Shown: positions 11,750 through 24,000 of the stretch, piece after piece
How positions within the stretch are numbered: position 1 is the first letter of the stretch
Layout of the letters: every line of letters starts with the position of its first letter
Origin: Gigantopelta aegis
Taxonomy: Eukaryota > Mollusca > Gastropoda > Neomphalida > Peltospiridae
NCBI RefSeq assembly: GCF_016097555.1
Contig: NC_054703.1
Coordinates: 16,235,390 to 16,299,389 of the forward strand
Length of the DNA stretch: 64,000 bases
Direction: 5' to 3'
The notes under the pieces: model-generated
Databases searched by the model: none
What the model was told of the DNA's origin: nothing
What the model saw: the letters and a program-made list of their open reading frames with translations, nothing else
Made by a program: the position numbers and the translations under genes

Positions 11750-12128
11750 TTAAAGGGACAGACCCTAGTTTCACCTCACGAAAATGCACACCAAGTTTAG
11801 TTAATCTACAAACCTGTAACACATTTGGATAAAGTTACAACTGAGTGAAACATGAGCTTGTGACTTTGAAATGATGAAATACCCTCTAAAAATAGACTAA
11901 AACTTGACTCCATAACAGTTACTTCTCAGACGCACGTGCGTTTTTAAAAATATGAGAAATGCATTTTGTGATATTAAAAACACCAGGATGAACAAAAACA
12001 CTTTGAATGTATGGAAATGAATAATCTAAACAATAAAATCTAAGTAAAGTATGATTTTAGTTATCAAAAATGGCTCTAATAGTAAAAAATATGCCTTAGA
12101 GCTTAAAAACTAGGGCATGTCCCTTTAA
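11750..12128. mobile_element. TTAA-flanked MITE, copy 1
   Basis: Ends are TTAAAGGGACAGACCCTAGT and its partner AACTAGGGCATGTCCCTTTAA, with TTAA at both borders (11750-11753, 12125-12128). TTAA target use is typical of piggyBac-like elements. Relatives lie at 19708-20547 and 29665-30008, which share AAATGCATTTTGTGATATT or its complement. Confidence 0.8.
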
Positions 12129-12164
12129 GATGATAAACAAATCAACAATATACAAGATTTTCAT

Positions 12165-12660
12165 TCATTACAAGCCTTGATGGTTTAACAGGCAAATCAT
12201 TGGCTTTTACCCTTTCCAACAATATCAGCCAAACACCGCCAGTTTACTCCAGACGATATCGGCCATTGATGGTTTAACAGGCAACAATATTGGCCATTGA
12301 TGGTTTAACAGGCAAATCATTGGCTTTTACCCTTTCCAACAATATCAGCCAAACACCGCCAGTTTACTCCAGACGATATCGGCCATTGATGGTTTAACAG
12401 GCAAATCATTGGCTTTTACCCTTTCCAACAATATCAGCCAAACACCGCCAGTTTACTCCAGACAATATTGGCCATTGATGGTTTAACAGGCAAATCATTG
12501 GCTTTTACCCTTTCCAACAATATTAGCCAAACACTGCCAGTTTACTCCAGACGATATTGGCCATTGATGGTTTAACAGGCAAATCATCGGCTTTTACCCT
12601 TTCCAACAATATCAGCCAAACACCGCCAGTTTACTCCAGACGATATCGGCCATAGATGGC
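12165..12660. repeat. 89-bp minisatellite, about 5.5 copies
   Basis: The unit contains GATGGTTTAACAGGCAAATC and AAACACCGCCAGTTTACTCC. Copies are nearly identical, which suggests recent expansion. Confidence 0.9.
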
Positions 12661-13597
12661 CCATGTATTTAGCATATGAATTACTCAGAGTTATACCCCT
12701 TTGCATGGAGTTATATCCCTTCACAAAACTCTCTTATAATAAAGATAAATCCCTTAATCGTTTGTGGGTGGTGTGTGCTTCTTATCCTGTCTGTTTAAAG
12801 TGTGGATATCCCCACCAGCTTCTTACCTTTTTAAAACCAGTAGAATAGTGTAAAAGAAAAATGCCCCACACACTACAAGAAGCATATATGCCTTCCCACC
12901 CTGCTCCTATTGTTCCCTGCTAAGATAAAAGGCAGTAACTGAAAATTGGGTGCTAGCTAATGAATGGTGAAACCAGAGTGATACCTTCCAGAAACACTAC
13001 CTTTGAGAAACAAACTTGTTTACCTGCTTAATAAAACTTGTAATCAGATGAATAAAAGGCACAAAAGTTATTACTTTAAAATCATTAATTCTTCATTTAA
13101 CAGTTTTTTGGCTTATCAGGGCAGTACTGTAGTGTGTATCCCTCCCATAAACCATTATGTAGAACAATCAGGGATCATACACCTTCTTCAAAACAAATTT
13201 CCATACTTTTTCCATACCTTTTCCAGACTTACTTTTTAGATTATTTGCATTAAAGCAATGTCCCACAAATCGAATCCCACTAAGATAGATGACTTCCAAA
13301 TGCACACTGCAAAAGTATATAAAATTGGAAACTCCCGATTAGCTTCTGAATGTTAATGTCTGCGTGTAAAAGAAGATCGCGTTCGGGCGACATTATGCAA
13401 GTTACTAAAATTTGCTAGTTTTCCATACTTTTTCAAAACTTTTTGACGCAAAATTGTATTTTTTCCCATACTTTTTCAAGACCTGGAAAATGAAAAAGAT
13501 AAATTCCATAATCTTCAAGGAGTTCCAGACTGAGTATGAACCGTGAATCATGATAACAGAGGTACTATTCCTGGCAGTGCATGATATTCCTGACCAG
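12661..13597. other. Intergenic DNA, probable old repeat, no gene
   Basis: The stretch 13180-13530 has several CCATACTTTTTC segments that look like a decayed repeat, but no terminal repeats could be fixed. The frames at 12663-12848 and 13003-13239 have no recognisable domain. Confidence 0.4.
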
Positions 13598-14095
13598 GCT
13601 TTTTGCCAGAGGGTAAACTGGGTACGGCACTATACCCAAATGTTTTGCAGATTTGTTTTTTTTAATTTGACCTTTTGACAAAATTAATGACTCTTTATCA
13701 TTACTGCATAGCTGCCAACATTTAAAAACGGGAAAGAGTAATAATTTTTGCGTGAATTGTGACCCGTCGTATAAACCCTTTTGCTGTGTAAAATATCCAG
13801 ATATTTGTTTATGAATTGTTTTATCGCTGGCCTCAACGATGTCCTGGTGTTTCTTCGTTTTGATGTGCCTTTGGCAATCATTTTTCCCGCCATGGGCAAC
13901 AGAAAAATCAACACGACATAAAGTGCAAAATGCACTAGTATTACCAACAGAACTGGCCTTCAAAACAGGCCACTCATTGCTGTAGTCCTGTTTATACTTC
14001 TGTACTACTTTTGGCTTTTTCTGAGCTTTGCACAGTTCATATGGCTCTGATCGTTGGCGTTTTTTCGACATCTTTACAAAATGGCGTCGTTTCAC
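13565..14095 (-). pseudogene. hAT-like transposase N-terminus (zinc finger), truncated
   Basis: The 176-codon frame starts in the nested hAT element. Residues 1-36 are Lys/Arg-rich. C57, C60, H77 and H83 form a C-x2-C-x16-H-x5-H finger of the BED/C2H2 kind (FCTLCRVDFSVAHGGKND...RH...KKH). From about residue 130 the frame leaves the element through its inverted repeat (KCWQL is the translated terminus) and reads into the flanking MITE, so the last 47 residues are not native. Catalytic RNase-H-fold residues and the dimerisation domain are absent. Such fingers are found in hAT transposases and in host genes derived from them. The flanking inverted repeats favour a deletion derivative. Confidence 0.7.
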
Positions 14096-14430
14096 AAGCT
14101 ACGTCTATCCCGAAGTGCGTTGCGCGCGTGCAAAAAAAACTTCCGTGCGCATTTGCGGCTAGTTGGGCGAGTCCAATTTATGTGATTCGTGGTTATTACA
14201 AAAAAAACCCCCAAAACCCCAGGAAAACGTGGATTTGCCGTAATCGTATCGCATAAATCGTAATGGTTGGCAGCCCTGTTACTGTATGATTTTCTTAACC
14301 CTAACCCTAAACCTAACACATTTTCTTTCTGGGAGAGACCCTGATACCCACTATCACATTCAGCACACACATTGTAAATATTCAATTTCATAGCGCCATA
14401 CCCAAAAATGTCTTTCTTTCTGGCAGAAAC
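13598..14430. mobile_element. MITE interrupted by a hAT element
   Basis: The outer parts 13598-13707 and 14279-14430 together match the uninterrupted copy at 61878-62119. They share GCCAGAGGGTAAAATGGGTA-like left ends, TTGACAAAATTAATTACTC, an internal TTAACCCTAACCCTAAA, and right ends CATACCCAAAAAT...TTCTGGCAGAAAC. The ends are inverted (GTTTCTGCCAGA-like). Class unknown. Confidence 0.7.
13708..14278 (-). mobile_element. hAT deletion derivative nested in the MITE
   Basis: The right end (minus-strand start) is CAGGGCTGCCAACCATTACG; the left end reads TAGCTGCCAACA. The flanks TTACTGCA and TTACTGTA form an 8-bp duplication with one mismatch, as for hAT. About 570 bp remain, encoding only the DNA-binding N-terminus of a transposase. 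Confidence 0.75.
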
Positions 14431-14454
14431 TTTGTCCCCACCACCATTTCATCA

Positions 14455-14852
14455 ATTCATGAATATTCATAAACCAGCCTTAAGTAAAACAATCACCTAA
14501 ACCCAGACATTAATATCTGTAATGAGAAGCAGTGTTCATGAATATTCATAAACCTGCCTTAAGTAAAACAACCACCTAAACCCAGACACTATTATCTGTA
14601 ATGAGTAGGCATGTTCATGAATATTCATAAACCAAAGTAAAACAATCACCTAAACCCAGACACTATTATCTGTAGTGAGAAGGCGTGTTCATGAATATTC
14701 ATAAACCAGCCTGAAGTAAAACAATCACCTAAACCCAGACACTATTATCTGTAGTGAGAAGGCGTGTTCATGAATATTCATAAACCAGCCTGAAGTAAAA
14801 CAATCACCTAAACACAGACACTATTATCTGTAGTGAGAAGGCGTGTTCATGT
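14455..14852. repeat. 78-bp minisatellite containing the HSD11B1L stop codon
   Basis: About five units contain TGAATATTCATAAACCAGCC, ACAATCACCTAAACCCAGAC and ATTATCTGTAGTGAGAAGGC. The rightmost unit overlaps the end of exon 6: the last eight sense codons and the TAA lie inside it. The other units would fall in the 3' untranslated or downstream region of the gene. Confidence 0.9.
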
Positions 14853-15062
14853 ATCGCGTTATCGCCTCAATCACATCAGGCAGCCAATCCCTGAGAAGGT
14901 ATGGAAGCCTCACTTCCATATAAGGATAATACATTTCCCGTGACCGCCTGGCTCCGCCCTTGACAATGGCCAGGGCCGTGTCTGTGGGGCTGGCGATGTA
15001 CAGGGTGGACAGCAGGAAGTTCTGACCGAACACTCGCAGCTGGTTCAAAGCACTTTCTGTCC
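14824..15062 (-). CDS. HSD11B1L: HSD11B1L exon 6 (C-terminus and stop)
   Basis: 239 nt encode GTESALNQLRVFGQNFLLST through IVKGGARR, MYYPY and LLRDWLP, to the end MNTPSHYR and TAA. The acceptor is TTTCAG before GGACAG, with a poly-T tract on the plus strand nearby. The last codons lie in the 78-bp array. No clear AATAAA was found just downstream. Confidence 0.9.
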
Positions 15063-18000
15063 CTGAAAGAAACGAAAACAAGAAAACTGATTTTTTTTTT
15101 TTTTTTTTTTTACAAAACTCAGCCATACAACCGTAAATAAAATGTGTTGAGTGCGTCGTTAAATAAAATAAATAAACAAAACTCATTAATTTCCCAAGAG
15201 GTCAACTTGAAACGAAGATTCTGAGAGTACAGTATACACAATATATATCCCTTGCCAGGCCCCAAGAAATTTTCGAACCTCCTACATTTCAAGGGCCATA
15301 ACTCTGTAAAAGAAAGAAAGAAGTGTTTTATTTAACGATGCACTCAACACATTTTATTTACGGTTATATGGCGTCAGACATATGGTTAAGGACCACACAG
15401 ATTTTGAGAGGAAACCCGCTGTCGCCACTACATGGGCTACTCTTCCGATTGGCAGCAAGGGATCTTTTATTTACGCTTCCCACAGGCAGGATAGCACAAA
15501 CCATGGCCTTTGTTGAACCAGTTATGGATCACTGGTCGGTGCAAGTGGTTTACACCTACCCATTGAGCCTTGCGGAGCACTCACTCAGGGTTTGGAGTCA
15601 GTATCTGGATTAAAAATCCCATGCCTCGACTGGGATCCGAACCCAGTACCTACCAGCCTGTAGACCGATGGCCTGCCACGACGCCACCGAGGCCGGTCAT
15701 CTGTAAAAGAAGACATAAGAACTCAATAATTAACAAGCATTCAGAGAGTACTCCCAAAGCAATACATGTCCTCTACCAGCCCGAACAAATTTTCGAAATT
15801 TCCCTAGTTCCCTAGAAAGAAAGAAACATTTTATTTAACGACGCACTCAACACATTTTATTTACAGTTATATGGCGTCAGACATATGGTTAACGACCACA
15901 CATAGTTTGAGAGGAAACCCGCTGTTGCCACTATATGGGCTACTCTTTCTGATTAGCAGCAAGGGATCTTTTATTTGCGCTTCCCACAGGCAGGATAGCA
16001 CAAACCATGGCCTTTGTTGAACCAGTTATGGATCACTGGTCGGTGCAAGTGGTTTACACCTACCCACTGCGCCTTGCGGAGAAATCACCATGAAAGTCAA
16101 ACTACATAATAAAGTTATATAAAGTTATATCTCAGCTCAATATCTAGAGGCACTGCGGAAAAACAGTCTGGAAACTGTATGTGGGACAGATGGACAGACA
16201 AACTGATGGACAGACAGAAGGATGGTGATGAAACATTTAGTCCTCTCTCCGGTTGAACTGGTAGGGAATGAAAGTCAAACAGTATATCAAAGAAGCAATT
16301 TGTGTGGTTATCTCTAAAAAAGGAAGGAAGGAAGGAAGGAAATGTTTTGTTTAACAACGTACTCAACACATTTTATTTACGGGTATATGGCGTCGGACAT
16401 ATGGTTAAGAACCACACAGATATTGAGAGGAAACCTGCTGTCATGGGCTACTCTTTTTCAATTAGCAGCAAGAGATCTTTTATATGCACCATCCCACAGA
16501 CAGGATAATACCACGGCCTTTGGTATACCAGTCGTGGTGCACTGGCTGGAGTGAGAAATAGCCCAATGGGCCAACCGATGGGGATCGATCCCAGACTGAC
16601 CGTGCATCAAGCAAAGGCTTTATCACTGGGCTACGTCCCACCTCTAATTTCCCAAGAGGTCAATTTCATAAAATGAATGAATGAAAGAATGTTTAACGAC
16701 ACCCCAGCACTACGAAAAATACATCAGCTATTGGGTGTCAATTTGATAAAAAATTAATAAAATAAAATAAAAATAACATGTAATCTTTGCACAGTATATC
16801 AAACAAGGAATTTGTGGTGTTATCTCTATCTCCCGCCAATTTTGAACATAACAAGTTTTAAAAAACCCGAAAAACAAGCAAAACTTTTCATTTCATTTGA
16901 ACTTATTTTCGTGCTTATCCAATTAAGGTCCAAGCACGCTGTCCTGGGCTGTCTGTCCAGGACAGTGGGTTAGTTGTTAGGTGGTTGGTGAGAGAGAAGA
17001 GGGTATAGTGGTCTTACACCTACCCATTAAGTCGTTGAAGCTCGCTCTGGGTGGGAGCAGGTACCGGGCTGCGAACCCTGTACCTACCAGTCTTAATGTC
17101 CGATGGCTTAACCACGACACCACCGAGACCGGTAGTAGCAGTGGCACTTTATATAAAGTTTGTTTCACTTAATGATCTAACCAGATCACAAAACAAAGAG
17201 TTAAATAAAGGGAGAGAAAAAGATACACACATTCCCAGAGCATGGGAAGAATTACGTCCCTTATATTTCAGATGATCGAATGAGTTGGTCCAGTCAATAA
17301 GGTAGGAGTTATCTACCTTAGAATGGTATAATTCTAGAGATGGTCCTTATTTGAAAACACAGGCTACGGTGGTGTCGTGGTTAAGCCATCAGACATAAGG
17401 CTGGTAGGTATAGGGTTCGCAACCTAGTACTGGCTCCCACCCAGAGTGAGTTTTAATGACACGGTCACAGAAATATCACATAAGACTGAGTCAGTGACTT
17501 ACCAACAAGCCCTATGACACAGGGTAACAGAAAAATCACATAAGATTGAGTCAATGACTTAACCACAAGCCCTATGACACAGGGTAACAGAAATATCACA
17601 TAAGACTAAGTCACTGACTTACCCACAAGCCTTATGACACAGGGTAACAAACATATCACATAAGACTTACCCACAAGCCCTATGATAGAAACGGTAATAA
17701 TATCACCTAAGACCGAGTCACTGACTTATCTACAAGCCTTATGACACACAGAGCTTACGCACAAGCCCTATAACAGACAGAGTACCGTAGATCTTCGCCT
17801 ATAAGTCAAATTTTTTTCACCCAACTTATAAGCGGGTAAAAAAAATTCACCCCAAAATATTACCTTTTTGGGGATTATTTTACAAGTTTTATTGTTGAAG
17901 TATGCCCTGTATTTATACTCAAATATGTTAATTTGACACATTTATTTTTATAACCTTTTTTTTTTTTGGCATTAGAACGGTTTTGGTTATGCAAAAAGGC

Positions 18001-21000
18001 GTGCGATCTCACTCACATGCCAAGAGAACAGTCCACTTAGTTAAAATAACAGTCATCACTAATAGCAAAAATGTAAACAATACTAACTACCTGTTGCCTG
18101 AGTTTATTTTGAAATCTGGTCACTGGCATTAATGGTTGTTCAAACAATGTTTTGTCGGTGATTAACTTCATGAATATTACTGAGCTTTCCCTTAAAACAG
18201 CTTAAGACTGATCTCTGCAGTTCACTAGAGCAATAGGGACATGTATACATCATTTGGTACAAAAACCAGTGTACTTTCCAGAGTTATCCTCCTTACATGT
18301 ATTAATATGGTGGCAAAACATGTGATTAACTGATACTTTCAGTTTTATCGTAGTGATCTGTTGTCAGTGTTTATAAATAAAGTTGTTGTCTGTGCACAAA
18401 ACTATGCTGTACAGTGCCATACGGTAACAGTCAAACAGCTTTCACTATCTACTAAGGGAATACTTTGTTTTGATGCTATGTAGTTTGATTGCAATGTACA
18501 AAACGTGAAAACTGAAGTTTGTAAAATAATTTTCTTTTGTTCAAATATTGTATATTGTTGTTCTTATGTGCTGAAAATAAGAAATACTTCAATATTTATA
18601 AGTTGTTTTTCATGGGTCGATTTATAAACGGGTCAATAAAAAAATAAGTTTTCAGGGCTTGAAATTAGGGACTCAACTTATAGCCGAGATCGACTTACAG
18701 GCGAAGATATACGGTAATAGAAAAATCTCATAAGACTGAGCCACTGACTTACCCACAAGCCCTATGACACACAGGGTAACAGAAATATCACAGTTTCGCA
18801 GTCTGAGCTCTTGCCGGAGTGTGCTGAAAAATCCATCCAGTGCAAACTTGGATGCCACATAAGGAGCCACAAAGGGCACAGCTATTTTTCCTGGAGAGAA
18901 AGAACAAAGAGCAGAACAAAATGTTAAATCTAAATCCAGAAGTAACTACTGAACACTCTCTGAAATTGTCAGAATAAATGAATGAATGAATAAATGAACG
19001 AACGAAAGAACAACATCACAGCAAGAAAAACACATCAGCAATTGGGAAAAAGGAAGGAAATGTTTTATTTAATGACGCACCCAACACATTTTATTGACGG
19101 TTATATGGCGTCAGACATACGGTTAAGGACCACACAGATATTGAGAGAGGAAACCCGTTGTCGCCACTTCATAGGCTATTCTTTTCGATTAACAACATGG
19201 GATCTTTTATAGGCACCATCCCAGACAGGGTAGTATATACCATGGCCTTTGATATACCAGTCGTGGTGCACTGGCTGGAATGAGAAATAGCCCAATGGGC
19301 CCACTGATGGGGATCGATCGATGACCGACCATGCATCGAGCGAGCGCTCTACCACTGGGCTACGTCCTGCCCTCCAGCTACTGGGTGTCAAATAAAGGTA
19401 AACATGTCAATGAATGTTCAGGGTAACTATAGAAAGACTACGCCCACAGCTAAAGACGATGTGAAATGGTATGTGTGTGGCATGCATGGATACAACAGAC
19501 AAGCATCTGTCACAGCTGGAGAGACTAGGGATATGGAGGTGGACAGGAGGAGCTGACAGGAGGAGCTGCCACATCAGGAAGAAATAAGGCGTTGTTTCCA
19601 TTACGGTGGTTCTAACCACGCGGCTAGCCATCTAGACGTTCTGCCTGTGTGCTTAGCTCATTTCCATTGAGGCACTTTTATGATGCGGTTCTATCCATGT
19701 GACATCATTAAAGCCGCACACCCTAGTTCCATCCAGCGAAAATAAATTATAATTTGGTTAATCTACAAACCTGTAACACACTTAGATCACGTTTTTATCA
19801 AATGGAGTGTAAAAGCAGGTTTTATATCGATAAATACCATGGGAATCCCCATGTCCCAATTGCTTGAAATAATTTTGAAAGTTAGTATTCTGATGTCACC
19901 GGTAGATGTCGCTCAAAGCACAACGATGCCTACGTCACTACAAATTTCACAGAGTACGCACAGACTTGGGGTGCGTTCTTTTCACCTCTCCTGGACATGT
20001 TCCAACTGTTGTGTCCTGGTTGTATCCCCTCTCCAGATATCGTAAGACTTAGCAAAATTATTGGTTTTAAGGGTTTGTAACGTTTTGTATTGAGACACTT
20101 ACTTGTCTGAACTTTATTGTTACTGAAAATGTTCACGAACTGTGAAGAAAAATCTCACAAATGAACAACAACAAATCGGATGTTGATTGCGCGAACCGTG
20201 CACGAGAAAACAAACCGAACCAAAATGATAACGGTCATGTGGTATACCAACGTCTGTGACACTGAAATGGAAATATCCTGTCTAAAAATAGATTAGACCT
20301 TGTCTGCTCAACGGTTTTTTCTCAAACATGCGTGCCTTTTTAAGAAATAAGAAAAATGCATTTTGTGATATTGCAAAAACCAGGATTACCAGGATTACCA
20401 AAAAACACTTCAGGTGAATGGAAATGTATATTCTAAATAATAAACGGTAAGTAAAGTGCAATTTAATTTGTGAAAAAATGGGTTTAATAGTGAAAAACAA
20501 CGCCGTAATGGTTAACAACTAGCCGTAACTAGGGTGTGTCCCTTTAATAGGTTAATGATGAGTATACTGCAACATAACATCATTTCATGGAAGGAAATGT
20601 TTTATTTAACGACACATTCAACACATTTTATTTACGGTTATATAGCGTCGGACATATGGTTAAGGTCCACACAGATATTGAGAGAGGAAACCCGCTGTCG
20701 CCACTTCATGGGCTACTCTTTTTTTATTAGCAGCAAGGGATCTTTTATATACATCATCCCATAGACAGGATAGCACATACCACAGCCTTTGATGTACCAG
20801 TCGTGGTGCACTGGCTTCATTTCATGAATTCAAAACATTATCAACCTTTTTTGCATCCATGTGGTTACCTGTATCAGTAAAAAGATGTCATGCAAATTAA
20901 CCTATTATCCCATAGACAGGATAGCACATACCACGGCCTTTGATGTACCAGTCGTGGTGCACTGGCTTCATATCATGAATTCAATACATTATCAACCTTT

Positions 21001-24000
21001 TTTGCATCCACGTGGTTACCTGTATCAGTAAAAAGATGTCATGCAAATTAACCTATTATCCTATAGACAGGATAGCACATACCGCGGCCTTTGATGTACC
21101 AGTCGTGGTGCACTGGCTTCATTTCATGAATTCAATACATTATGAACCTTTTTTGCATCCACGTGGTTACCTGTATCAGTAAAAAGATGTCATGCAAATT
21201 AACCTATTATCCTATAGACAGGATAGCACATACCACGGCCTTTGATGTACCAGTCGTGGTGCACTGGCTTCATTTCATGAATTCAATACATTATCAACCT
21301 TTTTTGCATCCACGTGGTTACCTGTATCAGTAAAAAGATGTCATGCAAATTAACCTATTATCCCATAGACAGGGTAGCACATACCACGGCCTTTGATATA
21401 CCAGTCGTGGTGCACTGGCTTCATTTCATGAATTCAATACATTATCAACCTTTTTTGCATCCACGTGGTTACCTGTATCAGTAAAAAGATGTCATGCAAA
21501 TTAACCTATTATCCCATAGACAGGATAGCACATACCACGGCCTTTGATGTACCAGTCGTGGTGCACTGGCTTCATTTCATGAATTCAATACATTATCAAC
21601 CTTATTTGCATCCACGTGGTTACCTGTATCAGTAAAAAGATGTCATGCAAATTAACCTATTATCCTATTGACAGGATAGCACATACCATGGCCTTTGATA
21701 TACCAGTCATGGTGCACTGGCTGTGACGAGAAATAGCCCAATGGGCCCACCAACGGGGATCGATCCCCTATTTAATTTTACCACCTGTCTACACTAATGG
21801 AAAAGTAGCCTAAGATGGAAATCAAAGGAGAAAAAGTACAAGAGGCAGTGGATAAATAAAGAGAATAACTAGTTAATGACGTCGGATATCAGCTTTATCC
21901 TGTGAAGGTAAGAATGGGAAATTCTGTGAGGCTAGATCTGCCAAGCGGAATTTCTCATTCGGCCGTAACAGGATAAAGCAGATGTCCGACGTCAGTAACT
22001 AGTTATTATTTTTATCCTGCAGACAATAACAATTAAGGGGAAAAGCTATTTCTGTTATTTAAGCCACATTGTATGATGACCTAGAGGTCAAATGAGCAAA
22101 TTTTGTAATGTAGCTATGCGTGTGACGTCGTCATATGAGTGACGTCAAAAGCTAGTATACTTTATGATTTTGCTTTAATTGGTCATCATAATCTGTCAAT
22201 AGAAACAGTGTTTGCATGATAAAAATAATTTTTACAAAATTGAAAACTAAATTAACAAATTTATAAAGAACATCTCACCAGCATACGATGATACGACAAC
22301 GATGCTTCCGTGACTCTTCTCGAGGTGGGTCTGTGCGTGGGACGACAGATGGACGTATGCGCGGAAGTTGATGTCCATGATCTTGGAGAACTGTGTGAGG
22401 TTTTCATGGGAGCCGAGCCACTCACCGAGAGGAAATGCCATGATGTGGTTGAGCACCAATATGTCGATACCTCCTAGAAGTCGAACAGCCTCCTAGAAGT
22501 CGAACAAAAGGCAGAGATGTAAACCAAGGGCCGAAGAGATGTAAACCAAGGGCGCTTTGTTGCATGTACAATTTTCTAGTAAGATGTGAACGCTATATGT
22601 GGTTACCAAAAACCATGCCTCAAACCATGTCTCTCTACACAGTTCACTTCCGGGTGAGAGTTGAATGATGACGGTCCACTATAGGTCCTAATTGTGACAC
22701 ATGTTATGGTTCACATATTCACGTCTAGGAATTGGGGAAGAATTAAAATGATTTGTATGTTTAATGGTAAGCCTTCTGGCTGTATTTTGTCCATGTTATT
22801 TTGTAATATTGTGCATTGAATTTTTGGGACATGGGTGTATAGCACAATAGACAGCCGGAGTGAATCGGTTAATGAACCACCTGTTCGGACCGATACTACA
22901 GCCAGATGTGGTTATATAGCAAAAAACTGAGATGGAAAGGTTCTCAATTTTGGTAGTGAAAATAAATGCTTATATAATGTATGTTCGCAATGGTGTATGT
23001 TGTTAGTGCCAATGAGAACCCGTTCGATTGGCAATCTTTGTTTGAAGTTGGGCAATTTAACATGGATTTCAATGACAGACGACATCTGTGTAGTGAGACC
23101 CAAGCTCATCGAAAACAGCCTCTAATGATGCCACAACCAGTGAAAAACAACATTATTACTGGAAATTATGTTGTTATTTGTGTGTGCGTGTGTGCTAACA
23201 TGTGCATTATACAGCATTGCAAGATTTTGAAGTAATATTTAACATTGAACATACTTTGATGACGTACTGTGTGGATAACACTGTATTTCAATATTTTCAT
23301 GTAATATTTTTATGTAATATTTTCAGGTGATATTTTAATGTGATATTTTAAGGTGATATTTCCAGGTAGACCTAATATTTAACCTTGAACATACTCGATG
23401 ACCTACTGTGTGGATAACACTGTATTGTAATATTTGCAGGTGATATTTTCCTGTAATATTTAACCATGAACATACTCTGATGACGTACTGTGTGGATAAC
23501 ACTGTACTTTAATATTTTCATGTAATATTTTCTGGTGATATTTTGAGGTGTTATTTTCATGTAATATTTTCAGGTAATATTTAACCATGAACATACTCTG
23601 ATGACGTACTGTGTTGATACATTGTACTACAATATTTTCAGATATTATTTTGAGGTGATATTTTCATGTGATATTTTGAGGTGATATTTTCATGTGATAT
23701 TTTGAGGTGATATTTTCATGTGATATTTTGAGGTGATATTTTCCTGTAATATTTAACCTTGAACATACTCTGATGACGTACTGTGTGGAGGTCAGATTAC
23801 TCATGTCCGCTATCACGTACTCGTACCGGCCTTGCGGTGTTCCGACCTCCCGACATTTCTTCACCACCTGAAAACACAAACAGTTCTCTCATTACCGGTA
23901 CTCACCATTACTTACCTACACATGGTATGTAACACAACAATAGAGTTAATTAGTAACCCATGGTTGATCTATTAAATTAAAAGTTAATGGTAAAAAAGAA

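Noticed and set aside
15323-15815. Frames with MRSTHSGFGV or MFYLTTHSTHFIYG
   Set aside because: Recurring translations of SINE bodies in many places on both strands, with no conserved frame across copies.
23777-23790. Exon 3 donor at GTACGT
   Set aside because: It looks like a donor but leaves a phase that does not match exon 4 and removes residues expected between the ADM segment and GGID. The GTATGT at 23768 restores both.
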